From Candidatus Bathyarchaeota archaeon (lineage in GTDB: Archaea > Thermoproteota > Bathyarchaeia > Bathyarchaeales > DTEX01): 39,017 bases of DNA. The position numbers were made by a program, and so were the translations under genes. Below are positions 27,272 to 35,971 of the stretch, piece by piece. Position 1 is the stretch's first letter; each line of letters starts with the position of its first letter. The notes under the pieces were generated by a model. That model saw only the letters and a list, made by a program, of their open reading frames with translations. It searched no databases and was not told the origin of the DNA. The stretch lies in assembly GCA_018396405.1 (NCBI GenBank), contig JAGTQD010000007.1:1-39017 (forward strand). The letters run 5' to 3'.

Positions 27272-27342
27272 TTGGGTTTAAATCTGACGAAACAGCCGCA
27301 AAATTCCTAGAAAAAGAGAGCATAAAATCAGCCCCTACTTAA

Positions 27343-27558
27343 ACTGACACCTAGGGAAAAATTGAATACCCGTCGGAAACACATCCATCCACTTTAAAAG
27401 AATTAAACGACTTGACAAGTTGAAAATACAATGTTTTTCCTATCGGGCTTCGGTGGAAACACATACCCTAAATGCAGATCAGCAACCACCGAAGCGGCAC
27501 CATAAACCTTAAATACAAAAACAGCCTAAAAAGAAAAACAGGGCAAGAAAAACCCTCA
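27343..27558 (+). promoter_or_regulatory. Putative CRISPR leader
   Basis: Non-coding; lies on the intact-repeat side of the array; contains 10-bp inverted repeat GCTTCGGTGG/CCACCGAAGC (27447-27456, 27486-27495) and direct repeat GGAAACACAT (27375-27384, 27455-27464). Confidence 0.5.
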
Positions 27559-27976
27559 GAATCTCATAAAGAGAATTGAAAGGCTCGATTTTGCCCATTA
27601 ATCGACGTGTACTACTAATTAAATCAGAATCTCATAAAGAGAATTGAAAGCAATAACCCCGAGGAGAGACTCACCAAGAAGTAGGCGCCTAGGAATCTCA
27701 TAAAGAGAATTGAAAGAGACCTGCTGCACAGTCGATCCCATATTCGGGAATTGGAGCCGAATGAATCTCATAAAGAGAATTGAAAGGAAGAGAGATTTTT
27801 AAAGAGTATGAAGTTGGGTTAGAAATCGAATCTCATAAAGAGAATTGAAAGTTTTATATACATGAATTTTGAGCCGCAGATGGGGCATGTATGAATCTCA
27901 TAAAGAGAATTGAAGGGATAGATTTTTTTATATCCGACTACAGCGGTCAGTAAGATCTTATAAAGGGAATTGAGAG
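27559..27976 (+). CRISPR. CRISPR array, 7 repeats (the last degenerate), 6 spacers of 36-46 nt
   Basis: 24-nt repeat GAATCTCATAAAGAGAATTGAAAG at 27559, 27627, 27693, 27763, 27828, 27893 (1 mismatch) and 27953 (several mismatches). The 3' AATTGAAAG end implies the leader is at lower coordinates. Confidence 0.96.
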
Positions 27977-28051
27977 GCTGATTACTTCTTACCGCGGTCA
28001 TTATCTGCGGGAGAATTTATTTCTAAGGATTAAGTTGTCTGTAGAATGCCT

Positions 28052-28129
28052 GTTGCTCTGTATTTTTCTTTAGGGAGGATGTGCACGCCCTCTTTTCGGG
28101 GTCCTTTTAGAGCAACAATTTTATTGTTG
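28052..28129 (+). other. Candidate structured 5' leader of the hydrogenase plus-strand block
   Basis: 8-bp inverted repeat GTTGCTCT (28052-28059)/AGAGCAAC (28109-28116), internal AGGG/CCCT, and alternative 7-bp hairpin CAACAAT-TTT-ATTGTTG (28113-28129). Confidence 0.3.
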
Positions 28130-28173
28130 TGTTGGAGCAATTATGTCTGGGTTTCGGAGTGTTTGAGGTGGGT

Positions 28174-28593
28174 ATGGAGGTAATTAGAACTTTAGTGGAT
28201 CGTTTCCAGCACCGCATACTTGAATATTCTGTGCCGAGAGCAAACCAGGTATTTGTCCGCCTGAGCAGAGAGGATCTTAGAGATGTAGTGAGGTTTCTGG
28301 TGGATGAGGGTTTCACACATCTATCGGCTATAACAGCACTTAACTCCGGGGACAGTATTGAAGTCCTCTACCACTTAAGTGGGAGCAGCATCCTAATAAC
28401 ACTGCGCGTCACGCTACCCCCAGACGATTTCACCATCCCAACAATAATAGATATTATTCCAGGAGCATTGCTCCATGAGCGGGAGATCCACGACCTCTTC
28501 GGGATTAAATTTGAGGGAAACCCAGACCTAAGACCGCTAATCCTTCCAGAAGACTGGCCAGCGGACACCCATCCCATGCGTAAAAAGAGGTAG
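28174..28593 (+). CDS. Hydrogenase/complex I 30-kDa-like subunit (NuoC/EchD/HyfG-N-terminal type)
   Basis: HLSAITALNSGDSIEVLYHLS, PGALLHEREIHDLFGIKFEGNPDLRPLILPEDWP, HPMRK end. ATG at 28174 is likelier than the track start at 28129. Confidence 0.88.
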   Translation: MEVIRTLVDRFQHRILEYSVPRANQVFVRLSREDLRDVVRFLVDEGFTHLSAITALNSGDSIEVLYHLSGSSILITLRVTLPPDDFTIPTIIDIIPGALLHEREIHDLFGIKFEGNPDLRPLILPEDWPADTHPMRKKR

Positions 28594-28740
28594 ATGAGAA
28601 ATAAAACATGTTTTTGTCGCAGTTAACCTCTACACCAGTTTTTAGGCTTATCTGTGGCTTTAGGGCAATGATGATGCGGACAACAATAGGTAGCAAAATA
28701 TATAATCGGGTTTATCAACTTGATTTTCTGAAAGCATAAA

Positions 28741-30765
28741 ATGCGGTTGCTCTTAGAGATGTTGGCTGGAGCTGCTATCTTAACAGAATATTATCCTCTA
28801 GCCCTCGCGGTAATATTGACGCCGATAGTTGTAGCCCTTCTAGCTCATCTCATCGCTCGAACCCCAAAGATTGGAAATGATCTGGCAAAGGCTTTGTGTA
28901 TACTCACATCCTATTCGACACTCCTCATGTTGCTTAGACTAACTCAAATAGTAGTGGAGAGCGGACCAATCGCGAACTCTTTCCCAATCACATCTCTGCC
29001 TTTTGGGGACCTCGCATTAACTATTTATATCGATGAGTTAGCATTGATTCCCACGATTTTCTTCGCGCTATTCGCCTCAGCTGCAATAACATACTCCGTC
29101 AAATATCTTAGCCCAGAGAATAAATATCGCCCAGTGCCGAACACTTTTAACAGAGGCTTTTCACTCATGTTGCTCTTTCTAGGCTCATTGATAGGGTGCT
29201 GCTTCTCAGGCAACATGATTTTCTTCCTAGTCTTCTGGGAGATAACGAGCATCTGCTCTTTCCTCCTTGTAGGCTTCTGGCATGATGACCCTAAATGCGT
29301 GGCAGCCGCCTTCAAAACCTTCATTATGCTGCACATTGGCACATTCGGCTTATTGATTGGCTCAATACTGACTTATCTAGCCGTTGGAACATGGGAAATC
29401 CACGCTTGGAGCCACGGTCTCTATAATCACCCTATTATGCCTTTAGTGATTTTGCTGTTTTTTATTGGACTTTTACCTAAAGCTGTCCAATTTCCGTTAC
29501 ATACCTGGCTTCCAGATGCAACGGTCACTGCAACCCCTATAACAGTCTATGTTCATGCCGGCTTCCTGCTGGGTTTATACGCTTTTCCAAGATTTTTTGG
29601 TCAAATATTTGCTCCCTCAATTAGATCCGCAGAGATATTACCTCCAGCATTATCCTTAATTTTCGGCAATCTTAGCATTTGGTCATTTATAATATCCTTT
29701 ACAGGCGCTCTAACATCCATTCTGGCGCCTTTTTTTGGATTATTGGAGAATGAAAGTAAAAGGGTTGTAGCATATTGTCACGTTTCTGCATTGGGGAGCA
29801 CTGTTATGACCCTCGGATTTACTACGTCTTTGGGGTTTGCTGCTGGTTTACTTGGCATGGTTTACCATGTTCTCTTCATAGCGCTCATATTTCTGGCTCT
29901 GGGAGGAGTGATATTTCAAGTTGGAAAGACATCGATGGATTTTATGGGGGGATTAGGTAATTACATGCCGATCACAGCTACTATTGGAACAATAGGGGCT
30001 CTCTCTATGGCTGGTTTTCCCTTCCTCGGCTATTTCACCGCTCTATGGCTTGGAGCGCACGCCGCACTAGAATTAAACGCTCTAATCTTTATTGCCCTGC
30101 TATTCCTCAGCTCAATTCTAAAAACCGCCGCCATCCTAAGGATGATAAGCACCGTCTTCTTTGGTAAAGCCATGGAATACAAGAGGAAAGTTACTGAGCC
30201 ACCAGCGTTAATGTTATTTCCAATGCTGCTCCTTCTGGCATGCCTTTTCGTTTTTGGCGCATTCCCCCAGCTACTATTGAATTCCCTGATAATACCTGCA
30301 ATAAACCGCTTGCAACTTAGCTTTAAATTGACATCAATAGTGGGCGACATCGCCACAGGATCTGGTCTCTGGAACCCATTTTTAGGCACCCTTATCTTTC
30401 TATCTTACCTAGGCCTAGTGATAATTGCAATCTACATTGCCTTTAGGAGAAGAGCGATCTATGCAGAAAGAGTCTATATCAAGAGGGAGGAGACATTTAA
30501 GCCATTTATCTGCGGGGAAGATATAGATTTGCTAGATGGTCTCCGAGCCCGCCACTTCTATAATATATTGAACCGCACCCTAGCAATCGACTCAATTTGC
30601 CATATATTTAACATTGATAGATTTTATTATGCGCTGGCGAAAAAATTCTTCAACTTTTGTAGAGGATTGCTCCGCTTAGACATCCAACAAAAATATTTCC
30701 CAGCCGTCTTATCTTTCACTTTGGGGGCATTGTTCATGATAATATTGGCGGTTTTGGCGGGATAG
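28741..30765 (+). CDS. Antiporter-like membrane subunit (HyfB/NuoL type)
   Basis: 674 aa, many TM segments; FWEITSICSFLLVGFWHD, LLPKAVQFPLHTWLPDATVTATPITVYVHAG and AYCHVSALGS. Confidence 0.9.
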   Translation: MRLLLEMLAGAAILTEYYPLALAVILTPIVVALLAHLIARTPKIGNDLAKALCILTSYSTLLMLLRLTQIVVESGPIANSFPITSLPFGDLALTIYIDELALIPTIFFALFASAAITYSVKYLSPENKYRPVPNTFNRGFSLMLLFLGSLIGCCFSGNMIFFLVFWEITSICSFLLVGFWHDDPKCVAAAFKTFIMLHIGTFGLLIGSILTYLAVGTWEIHAWSHGLYNHPIMPLVILLFFIGLLPKAVQFPLHTWLPDATVTATPITVYVHAGFLLGLYAFPRFFGQIFAPSIRSAEILPPALSLIFGNLSIWSFIISFTGALTSILAPFFGLLENESKRVVAYCHVSALGSTVMTLGFTTSLGFAAGLLGMVYHVLFIALIFLALGGVIFQVGKTSMDFMGGLGNYMPITATIGTIGALSMAGFPFLGYFTALWLGAHAALELNALIFIALLFLSSILKTAAILRMISTVFFGKAMEYKRKVTEPPALMLFPMLLLLACLFVFGAFPQLLLNSLIIPAINRLQLSFKLTSIVGDIATGSGLWNPFLGTLIFLSYLGLVIIAIYIAFRRRAIYAERVYIKREETFKPFICGEDIDLLDGLRARHFYNILNRTLAIDSICHIFNIDRFYYALAKKFFNFCRGLLRLDIQQKYFPAVLSFTLGALFMIILAVLAG

Positions 30766-30768
30766 ATT

Positions 30769-31413
30769 ATGGAGACCCTGTCTATCATAGCCTTGGTTGC
30801 CGCATCCTTTGTTACTATTCTGGGCTGCTTCTCCAAAAGCACCCGTCAAACAATAATACTCCTCTCCCTTCAAGCCTTAGCGATAGGCTCTGTTACACTC
30901 GTCCGCTGCCTAATCGACCTAATAGTTGGATTAAATATTGAAGCCCTCATACACTTCTTCATAGCCTTCGCAGAGTGGTTCTCGGCGGCGGTTGTCGTCC
31001 CCCTAATCCTTTATTGGGGGGTTGTGAAAACCGAGAATGTTATTGATGCACCCATAATTGGGGCTCGAAGACTAGCCATATTGATCGCGTCAGCCGCAGC
31101 CATGTACACGATTTTATGGGCGACTAGGCCCCAGCTACTGCAAAAAGAAAACATGGTCTTCTCTTTCTGCATGCTCATGTTTTCTTTCTCATTCTTTCTT
31201 ATGGTTACTAGGCGTGACCCACTAAAGATACTCGCCGGATTAAATATGGCCGAAAACTCCCTCTACCCATTATTAGCTGAGATACCATTAATGCTCGTTC
31301 CCTTCATCCTCACCCTAATGATATTTGTGACCGCGATGGGAACATATATAATCGTTGAAGCCTATCGAGATCATGGCACACTACTAGTCGACCGCTGGAA
31401 GGTGGCCTGGTAA
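30769..31413 (+). CDS. Hydrogenase membrane subunit (HyfE type)
   Basis: 214 aa with multiple TM segments, located between the NuoL-like and NuoN-like genes as hyfE is in Hyf operons; NMAENSLYPL. Confidence 0.8.
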   Translation: METLSIIALVAASFVTILGCFSKSTRQTIILLSLQALAIGSVTLVRCLIDLIVGLNIEALIHFFIAFAEWFSAAVVVPLILYWGVVKTENVIDAPIIGARRLAILIASAAAMYTILWATRPQLLQKENMVFSFCMLMFSFSFFLMVTRRDPLKILAGLNMAENSLYPLLAEIPLMLVPFILTLMIFVTAMGTYIIVEAYRDHGTLLVDRWKVAW

Positions 31414-31416
31414 ACA

Positions 31417-32907
31417 ATGTATTCCCTACTCCCACTCTTAACACTAATAGTACCATTCTTCTCTGGAACATTATGCCTATTCACATGCCTATTCAAGTTT
31501 CTGGAGGAGTTTTCGAGGAAGATGTCGAAAATACTGCTGTTAATAAGCGCTGCCCTAAGCTCAGCTGCGCCACTGGCGATGATTCCGTATTGTGCTGCAG
31601 GCGAAGTCTTAGAGACAGCGGAGCTCGGCTTAAGGGCAGACTCCTCGAACATTGCCGCACTAGCTAGCACAGCTATACTCTTCATCCTAGTCTCAATTTA
31701 TAATATGGGCGCCGAGAGAGGCGGACGGCTGAAGCCTGGAGTATACAATTTCTTCCTACTACTTCTTCTATGCTGCATGTTTGGGCTGCTGCTCTCATAT
31801 GATCTGTTCGGCATATTCTTATTCGTGGAACTGCTCATCGGCGTGTCAATAATACTCGTCGCCCACAACCCCATTAAAGCGTCAACTGAAGCCGCCTTTA
31901 AATACCTAATTATCACCGCTATAAGCGCACTATTCGTTCTAATCGGAGTTTTAGCAATATATATTTTTACTGGAGAATCTAACCTTTTACAGCTAGTCAG
32001 TCTTCCTGAGAAGCACATAGTATTAGTTAAAAACCCGCGCCTGCTAATGTTTGTTGTAGCCTGCTTCATAATTGGATTAGGTGCGGACATTGGGCTCGCC
32101 CCCTTCCACGGCTGGCTGCCCGATTGCGTTCCAGCATCCACAATAATCGTCAACGGATTCACCTCTATAGAGCCTATTCCCCTGATTTTAGCCCTCTATA
32201 AGCTCGTCGACCCACTATATAGAATCTATCCATCAAGCGTTATATTGGTCCTAATGCTTGGAACCGGGCTAATATCAATGATTTTCGGGGCTCTAATGGC
32301 ATACTCCCAAAAAGACTTCTTTAGGATGTTTGCCTACTGTAGCATAGATGAATACGGACACTCCCTCTTTGCCCTAAGCCTACTCTCCCCTCAAGAAGCC
32401 CAGAGCCTCATAATAGGACAGTTCTACCTGATAACTGGCACAATAGCGAAGACCGGGTTAATACTGAGTCTAGGCTCAGTCTACTTTAACACTAACTGCT
32501 CAGATATGGACTCTCTTGGCGGCCTGGTTGAAAAGATGAGTAAAACGGCGCTGAGCTATATAATATGCGCTTTCTCGCTGACCGGCATCCCACCGATGGG
32601 CGGCTTCCACGCAAAACTACTCTTCTATAGCGCATCCTACAAATTCTTTAATAACAACGGAAACTTAACCCTAGCAATCCTGATGGTAATTTTACTCGTC
32701 TGTATCTCTTTAATCTCATTCATCTTTTTAATCCGCTCGTTCAACAGGATCTTTCTAGGCAGAAGACAAGCAAATTTTGATGTTAAAGGCGATGTTCCCA
32801 TACTAATGTGGTTACCCGCAATCATCTTGTCGGCGGCAACACTAATTTTAGGACTCCGCCCAGAACTCCTCTTAAGGTTTATAAGGCCAGTTTATTTTAG
32901 CGTTTAG
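31417..32907 (+). CDS. Antiporter-like membrane subunit (HyfF/NuoN type)
   Basis: GADIGLAPFHGWLPDCVPASTIIVNGFTS, MAYSQKDFFRMFAYCSIDEYGHSLFAL and SLTGIPPMGGFHAKLLFY. Confidence 0.9.
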   Translation: MYSLLPLLTLIVPFFSGTLCLFTCLFKFLEEFSRKMSKILLLISAALSSAAPLAMIPYCAAGEVLETAELGLRADSSNIAALASTAILFILVSIYNMGAERGGRLKPGVYNFFLLLLLCCMFGLLLSYDLFGIFLFVELLIGVSIILVAHNPIKASTEAAFKYLIITAISALFVLIGVLAIYIFTGESNLLQLVSLPEKHIVLVKNPRLLMFVVACFIIGLGADIGLAPFHGWLPDCVPASTIIVNGFTSIEPIPLILALYKLVDPLYRIYPSSVILVLMLGTGLISMIFGALMAYSQKDFFRMFAYCSIDEYGHSLFALSLLSPQEAQSLIIGQFYLITGTIAKTGLILSLGSVYFNTNCSDMDSLGGLVEKMSKTALSYIICAFSLTGIPPMGGFHAKLLFYSASYKFFNNNGNLTLAILMVILLVCISLISFIFLIRSFNRIFLGRRQANFDVKGDVPILMWLPAIILSAATLILGLRPELLLRFIRPVYFSV

Positions 32908-33404
32908 GCCTCCCTGCTTCTGTGGAAGACCCATTCTTTAGACTTAACATCAAGTCCTAAATCGACTACCAGCCGATCGATTAGCTGCTGTAGGGCGTAT
33001 CCGCTCTCGCTAACAAGTTTTATTAATTGGTATTCAGACGTGTAAATGGAATATTGCTCCCCACCGCCAGCCTCTGTAACAACATCTTCTCTCTGAATAA
33101 CATCTCCCATTATGTATAAAGATATCTTTGCATCCATATATTCTCCCTCATAAACCTTTAATGTAGAAAGTTTCTCCTCAGTCTCCTCCAGCACAACGGG
33201 GCCCTTATCTCCCCCCTGAAAAACTATTTTCTCATAATGTACTGGAACTATCTGTCTATCTTCCGAGACAACATGCTCTTTCTCTTCAATCCTTTTAAAC
33301 CCATATTTTTCAGCAAGATACTCCTCAAGCGACTTATACTCTGTGTGCCTGAACATAACACCCTTCAATAACAGGACAACAAGTTCATGAGGATGTTGTG
33401 ACAA
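32904..33404 (-). CDS. Uncharacterised 166-aa protein, last gene of the minus-strand hydrogenase block
   Basis: Intact ORF 48 nt downstream of the ferredoxin gene; no family recognised. Confidence 0.6.
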   Translation of the reverse strand: MSQHPHELVVLLLKGVMFRHTEYKSLEEYLAEKYGFKRIEEKEHVVSEDRQIVPVHYEKIVFQGGDKGPVVLEETEEKLSTLKVYEGEYMDAKISLYIMGDVIQREDVVTEAGGGEQYSIYTSEYQLIKLVSESGYALQQLIDRLVVDLGLDVKSKEWVFHRSREA

Positions 33405-33452
33405 GAGGGACTCAACCCCAATTAATCTAGATATGTGGAAGTCTAATAAACT

Positions 33453-33800
33453 TTACTTGATGGTAAGCTCTTCCTTGTTATAGGTCACGATCTCAAACTG
33501 TGAACTCAATTTAATCGCCCCCTTTGGGCATACTTCAGCACACTGCCCGCAGAGAATACACCTAGAGATATTGAAGGCTACCTTCCCCTCCTCAGTCGAT
33601 AATATTACGCCACCGGGACAAACCCTTATACAAAGCAAGCACCCTATACAAGTTTCCCTGTCATAAGATATCCTACCCCTAAATCGTTCTGGAACGGGCA
33701 CCATCTTTCCAGGTTTAGTTATATACTCTACTGTAACAGGCTTACGGAAAAGCGACCGAAAAGCATCGCGAAATACCTTTCCAACCCTCAAGATTCTCAC
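33453..33800 (-). CDS. 2x[4Fe-4S] ferredoxin-like hydrogenase subunit (HyfH/NuoI/EchF type)
   Basis: CIGCLLCIRVCPGG and CILCGQCAEVCPKGA. Confidence 0.93.
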   Translation of the reverse strand: MRILRVGKVFRDAFRSLFRKPVTVEYITKPGKMVPVPERFRGRISYDRETCIGCLLCIRVCPGGVILSTEEGKVAFNISRCILCGQCAEVCPKGAIKLSSQFEIVTYNKEELTIK

Positions 33801-34751
33801 CTACAGGTTTACTGCAGATAAGATAATGGAGGAAAATGATAATGTTAGTGGAAGCACCCAGTAAAATTTAAGGGCTTGCCCCACCTTCAACCTAGCGAGG
33901 ACTGTGCGTGGAACAGTTATAGTAATGAACATGATGAGCAGGGAAACTATTAGGCATAAGAATAGAGACAGGCCAAGGTTTAGTAGAGCAGCCTCCCCCA
34001 GTAATGATGGAATATAGAGGAAAATTGCTGAAGCAAGCAGCGTTAAAGTGAAGTTTAACACGCTTTTCGATACCTTCGCCAGCGCTAAGTATGGCCCACC
34101 ATACTCTATGAGGAACCCGTATATAATTTCGGTCTTTGCCTCAGGTATATCAAAAGGGACTACTGACGCTGCGGCTGGTATACATAACAGGAAGGCTGCG
34201 GCCGCAAGAGCCATGCTTAAGCGGGATGCGACTAATGGTAAACCTCGGCTAACCTGAAATTCAATTATACTGCTAACCGCTAGTGAGGGGGATGGGCCAA
34301 AAGCCATAGAGATCACTGCAATAAGCATCGGGATCTCATAGGCTATCATCATACTTATCTTTCTAGAAAAGCCTATAGCACTATAGGGGTTGCCTGAGGC
34401 GGAGCCGCCAACGATTAGGGCTATAGATGACATCGCAAGTAAATATATAATTAATATTAGGTCACCAACAATATTTGAATTAGAGAGAATATTGGACAAT
34501 AGTATCGATGCCCCTAAAAGCGAGGAGGCTGTGGAGACCATGGGCATAATCTCAAATATTCTCGTCGACGCTGTCGCAGGAATAATCCTTTCTTTACCGA
34601 GCAGCTTAATTAGGTCATAAAATGGCTGGAGGACTGGCGGCCCAATTCTCTTCTGCATTCTGGCGTGAAGCTTCCTATCTATACCCTCAAACAGGAGGCT
34701 TAACAGAGGGGATATAGGTATAGAAATTAAAAAGGCTACTACTGCATCCAC
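33801..34751 (-). CDS. Hydrogenase membrane anchor subunit (HyfC/NuoH/EchB type)
   Basis: GIDRKLHARMQKRIGPPVLQPFYDLIKLLGKE, GFSRKISMMIAYEIPMLI and VVPFDIPEAKTEIIYGFLIEYGGP. Confidence 0.93.
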   Translation of the reverse strand: MDAVVAFLISIPISPLLSLLFEGIDRKLHARMQKRIGPPVLQPFYDLIKLLGKERIIPATASTRIFEIMPMVSTASSLLGASILLSNILSNSNIVGDLILIIYLLAMSSIALIVGGSASGNPYSAIGFSRKISMMIAYEIPMLIAVISMAFGPSPSLAVSSIIEFQVSRGLPLVASRLSMALAAAAFLLCIPAAASVVPFDIPEAKTEIIYGFLIEYGGPYLALAKVSKSVLNFTLTLLASAIFLYIPSLLGEAALLNLGLSLFLCLIVSLLIMFITITVPRTVLARLKVGQALKFYWVLPLTLSFSSIILSAVNL

Positions 34752-35968
34752 TTCTTTCTCACCCTGCGCCTCAATGTATCCATGCCAACGACATTTAATT
34801 CACCATTCTCCCGATTAATTATTGTAACCCTATTTGTACATGAGAGGCATGGGTCTATAGAGGCTACTATGACTGGTATATCCGCGATCTCATGACCCAC
34901 AAGTACATGCTTTAAACATGCTAGGTTAGAGAATGTTGGAGTCCGCACCTTCAGCCTCCTTAAACCACCTTTTCCATCAGTTTTAACGAAATATAGGAGC
35001 TCGCCCCTAGGGGCCTCAACTAAGGAGACAGCTTCACCCTCCTGGATCTTTCTCATGAGCCTAAAAATATTCTCCTCAGGGCGAATAGACCCCTCAGGAA
35101 GCCTATCTAGAACCATCCTAATTATATTTATCGACTCAAGGATCTCTAGGAGCCGAACCTCGGTTCTAGCATATACGTCGCCATCCTTCCTCAAGATTAC
35201 TGAGAAGACTTCCTTCATATCGTTATAAGCGGCGTATGGATGATCCCTCCGCACATCGATGTTCACACCGGACCCCCTCGCAGTTGGTCCAACTACACAT
35301 AGTTTTATTGCTCTGCTATGGTCTAAAACCCCCAAACCATAAGTCCTCTTCTCAACAGTTTTATCCATGAAGGCATCATGGATATATTTGATGGACTTCT
35401 CTATCTCCCCCAAACAGGCGTCCAATTCTTTGACCATCTCTGGCGTCAAATCCCATCTAACCCCACCTATAGTATTCATGGCATGGTGGATGCGGTTACC
35501 GGTAATTTTCTCAAAAAGGTCAAGAATCCTTTCTCTCACATGCCATGTGAACATGAAGAGCGTATCGAACCCAACTTCATATGCCATGATCCCAAGTAGG
35601 AGAAGATGGCTGTGAATCCTCTCCATCTCGAAGATCAGCGTCCTAAGATAAAGCGCCCGCTCCGAGGGCTTTATACCGCTGATCTCCTCCAACGCCTGGG
35701 TGAAGCATGTTGTGTGACTATGGGAGCAGATCCCACATATCCGCTCAACTAAATAGAGCGCTTGAGCAAGATTTCGGCCCTCGGCAAGAGATTCTATGCC
35801 CCTGTGAACGTGGCCTAAAACTATATCTACGTCGACAACCTCCTCCCCCTTCACGAAGACCCTCAATGAAACCGGCTCCTTAAGGGCCGGATGAACCGGG
35901 CCAAAATGTATACGTAGCCTAGTATACTCCACTTCAACCTCCTTTTCTATGCCACGCTCAATCATCAC
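34739..35968 (-). CDS. Group 4 [NiFe] hydrogenase large subunit (HyfG/EchE type)
   Basis: LHFGPVHPA-like RIHFGPVHPALKEP; L1 motif ERICGICSHSH; L2 motif DPCLSC; both CxxC pairs for NiFe binding present. Confidence 0.93.
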   Translation of the reverse strand: MMIERGIEKEVEVEYTRLRIHFGPVHPALKEPVSLRVFVKGEEVVDVDIVLGHVHRGIESLAEGRNLAQALYLVERICGICSHSHTTCFTQALEEISGIKPSERALYLRTLIFEMERIHSHLLLLGIMAYEVGFDTLFMFTWHVRERILDLFEKITGNRIHHAMNTIGGVRWDLTPEMVKELDACLGEIEKSIKYIHDAFMDKTVEKRTYGLGVLDHSRAIKLCVVGPTARGSGVNIDVRRDHPYAAYNDMKEVFSVILRKDGDVYARTEVRLLEILESINIIRMVLDRLPEGSIRPEENIFRLMRKIQEGEAVSLVEAPRGELLYFVKTDGKGGLRRLKVRTPTFSNLACLKHVLVGHEIADIPVIVASIDPCLSCTNRVTIINRENGELNVVGMDTLRRRVRKKWMQ

Positions 35969-35971
35969 ATA

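Noticed and set aside
27819-28001. 60-aa minus-strand ORF with CPICGSKF motif
   Set aside because: It lies within the CRISPR array; the zinc-knuckle motif comes from spacer 5 and the FNSLYEI/LSILFMRF segments are antisense repeats.
28107-28316. 69-aa minus-strand ORF at the start of the NuoC-like gene
   Set aside because: Antisense to a recognisable hydrogenase subunit; no protein-like motifs.
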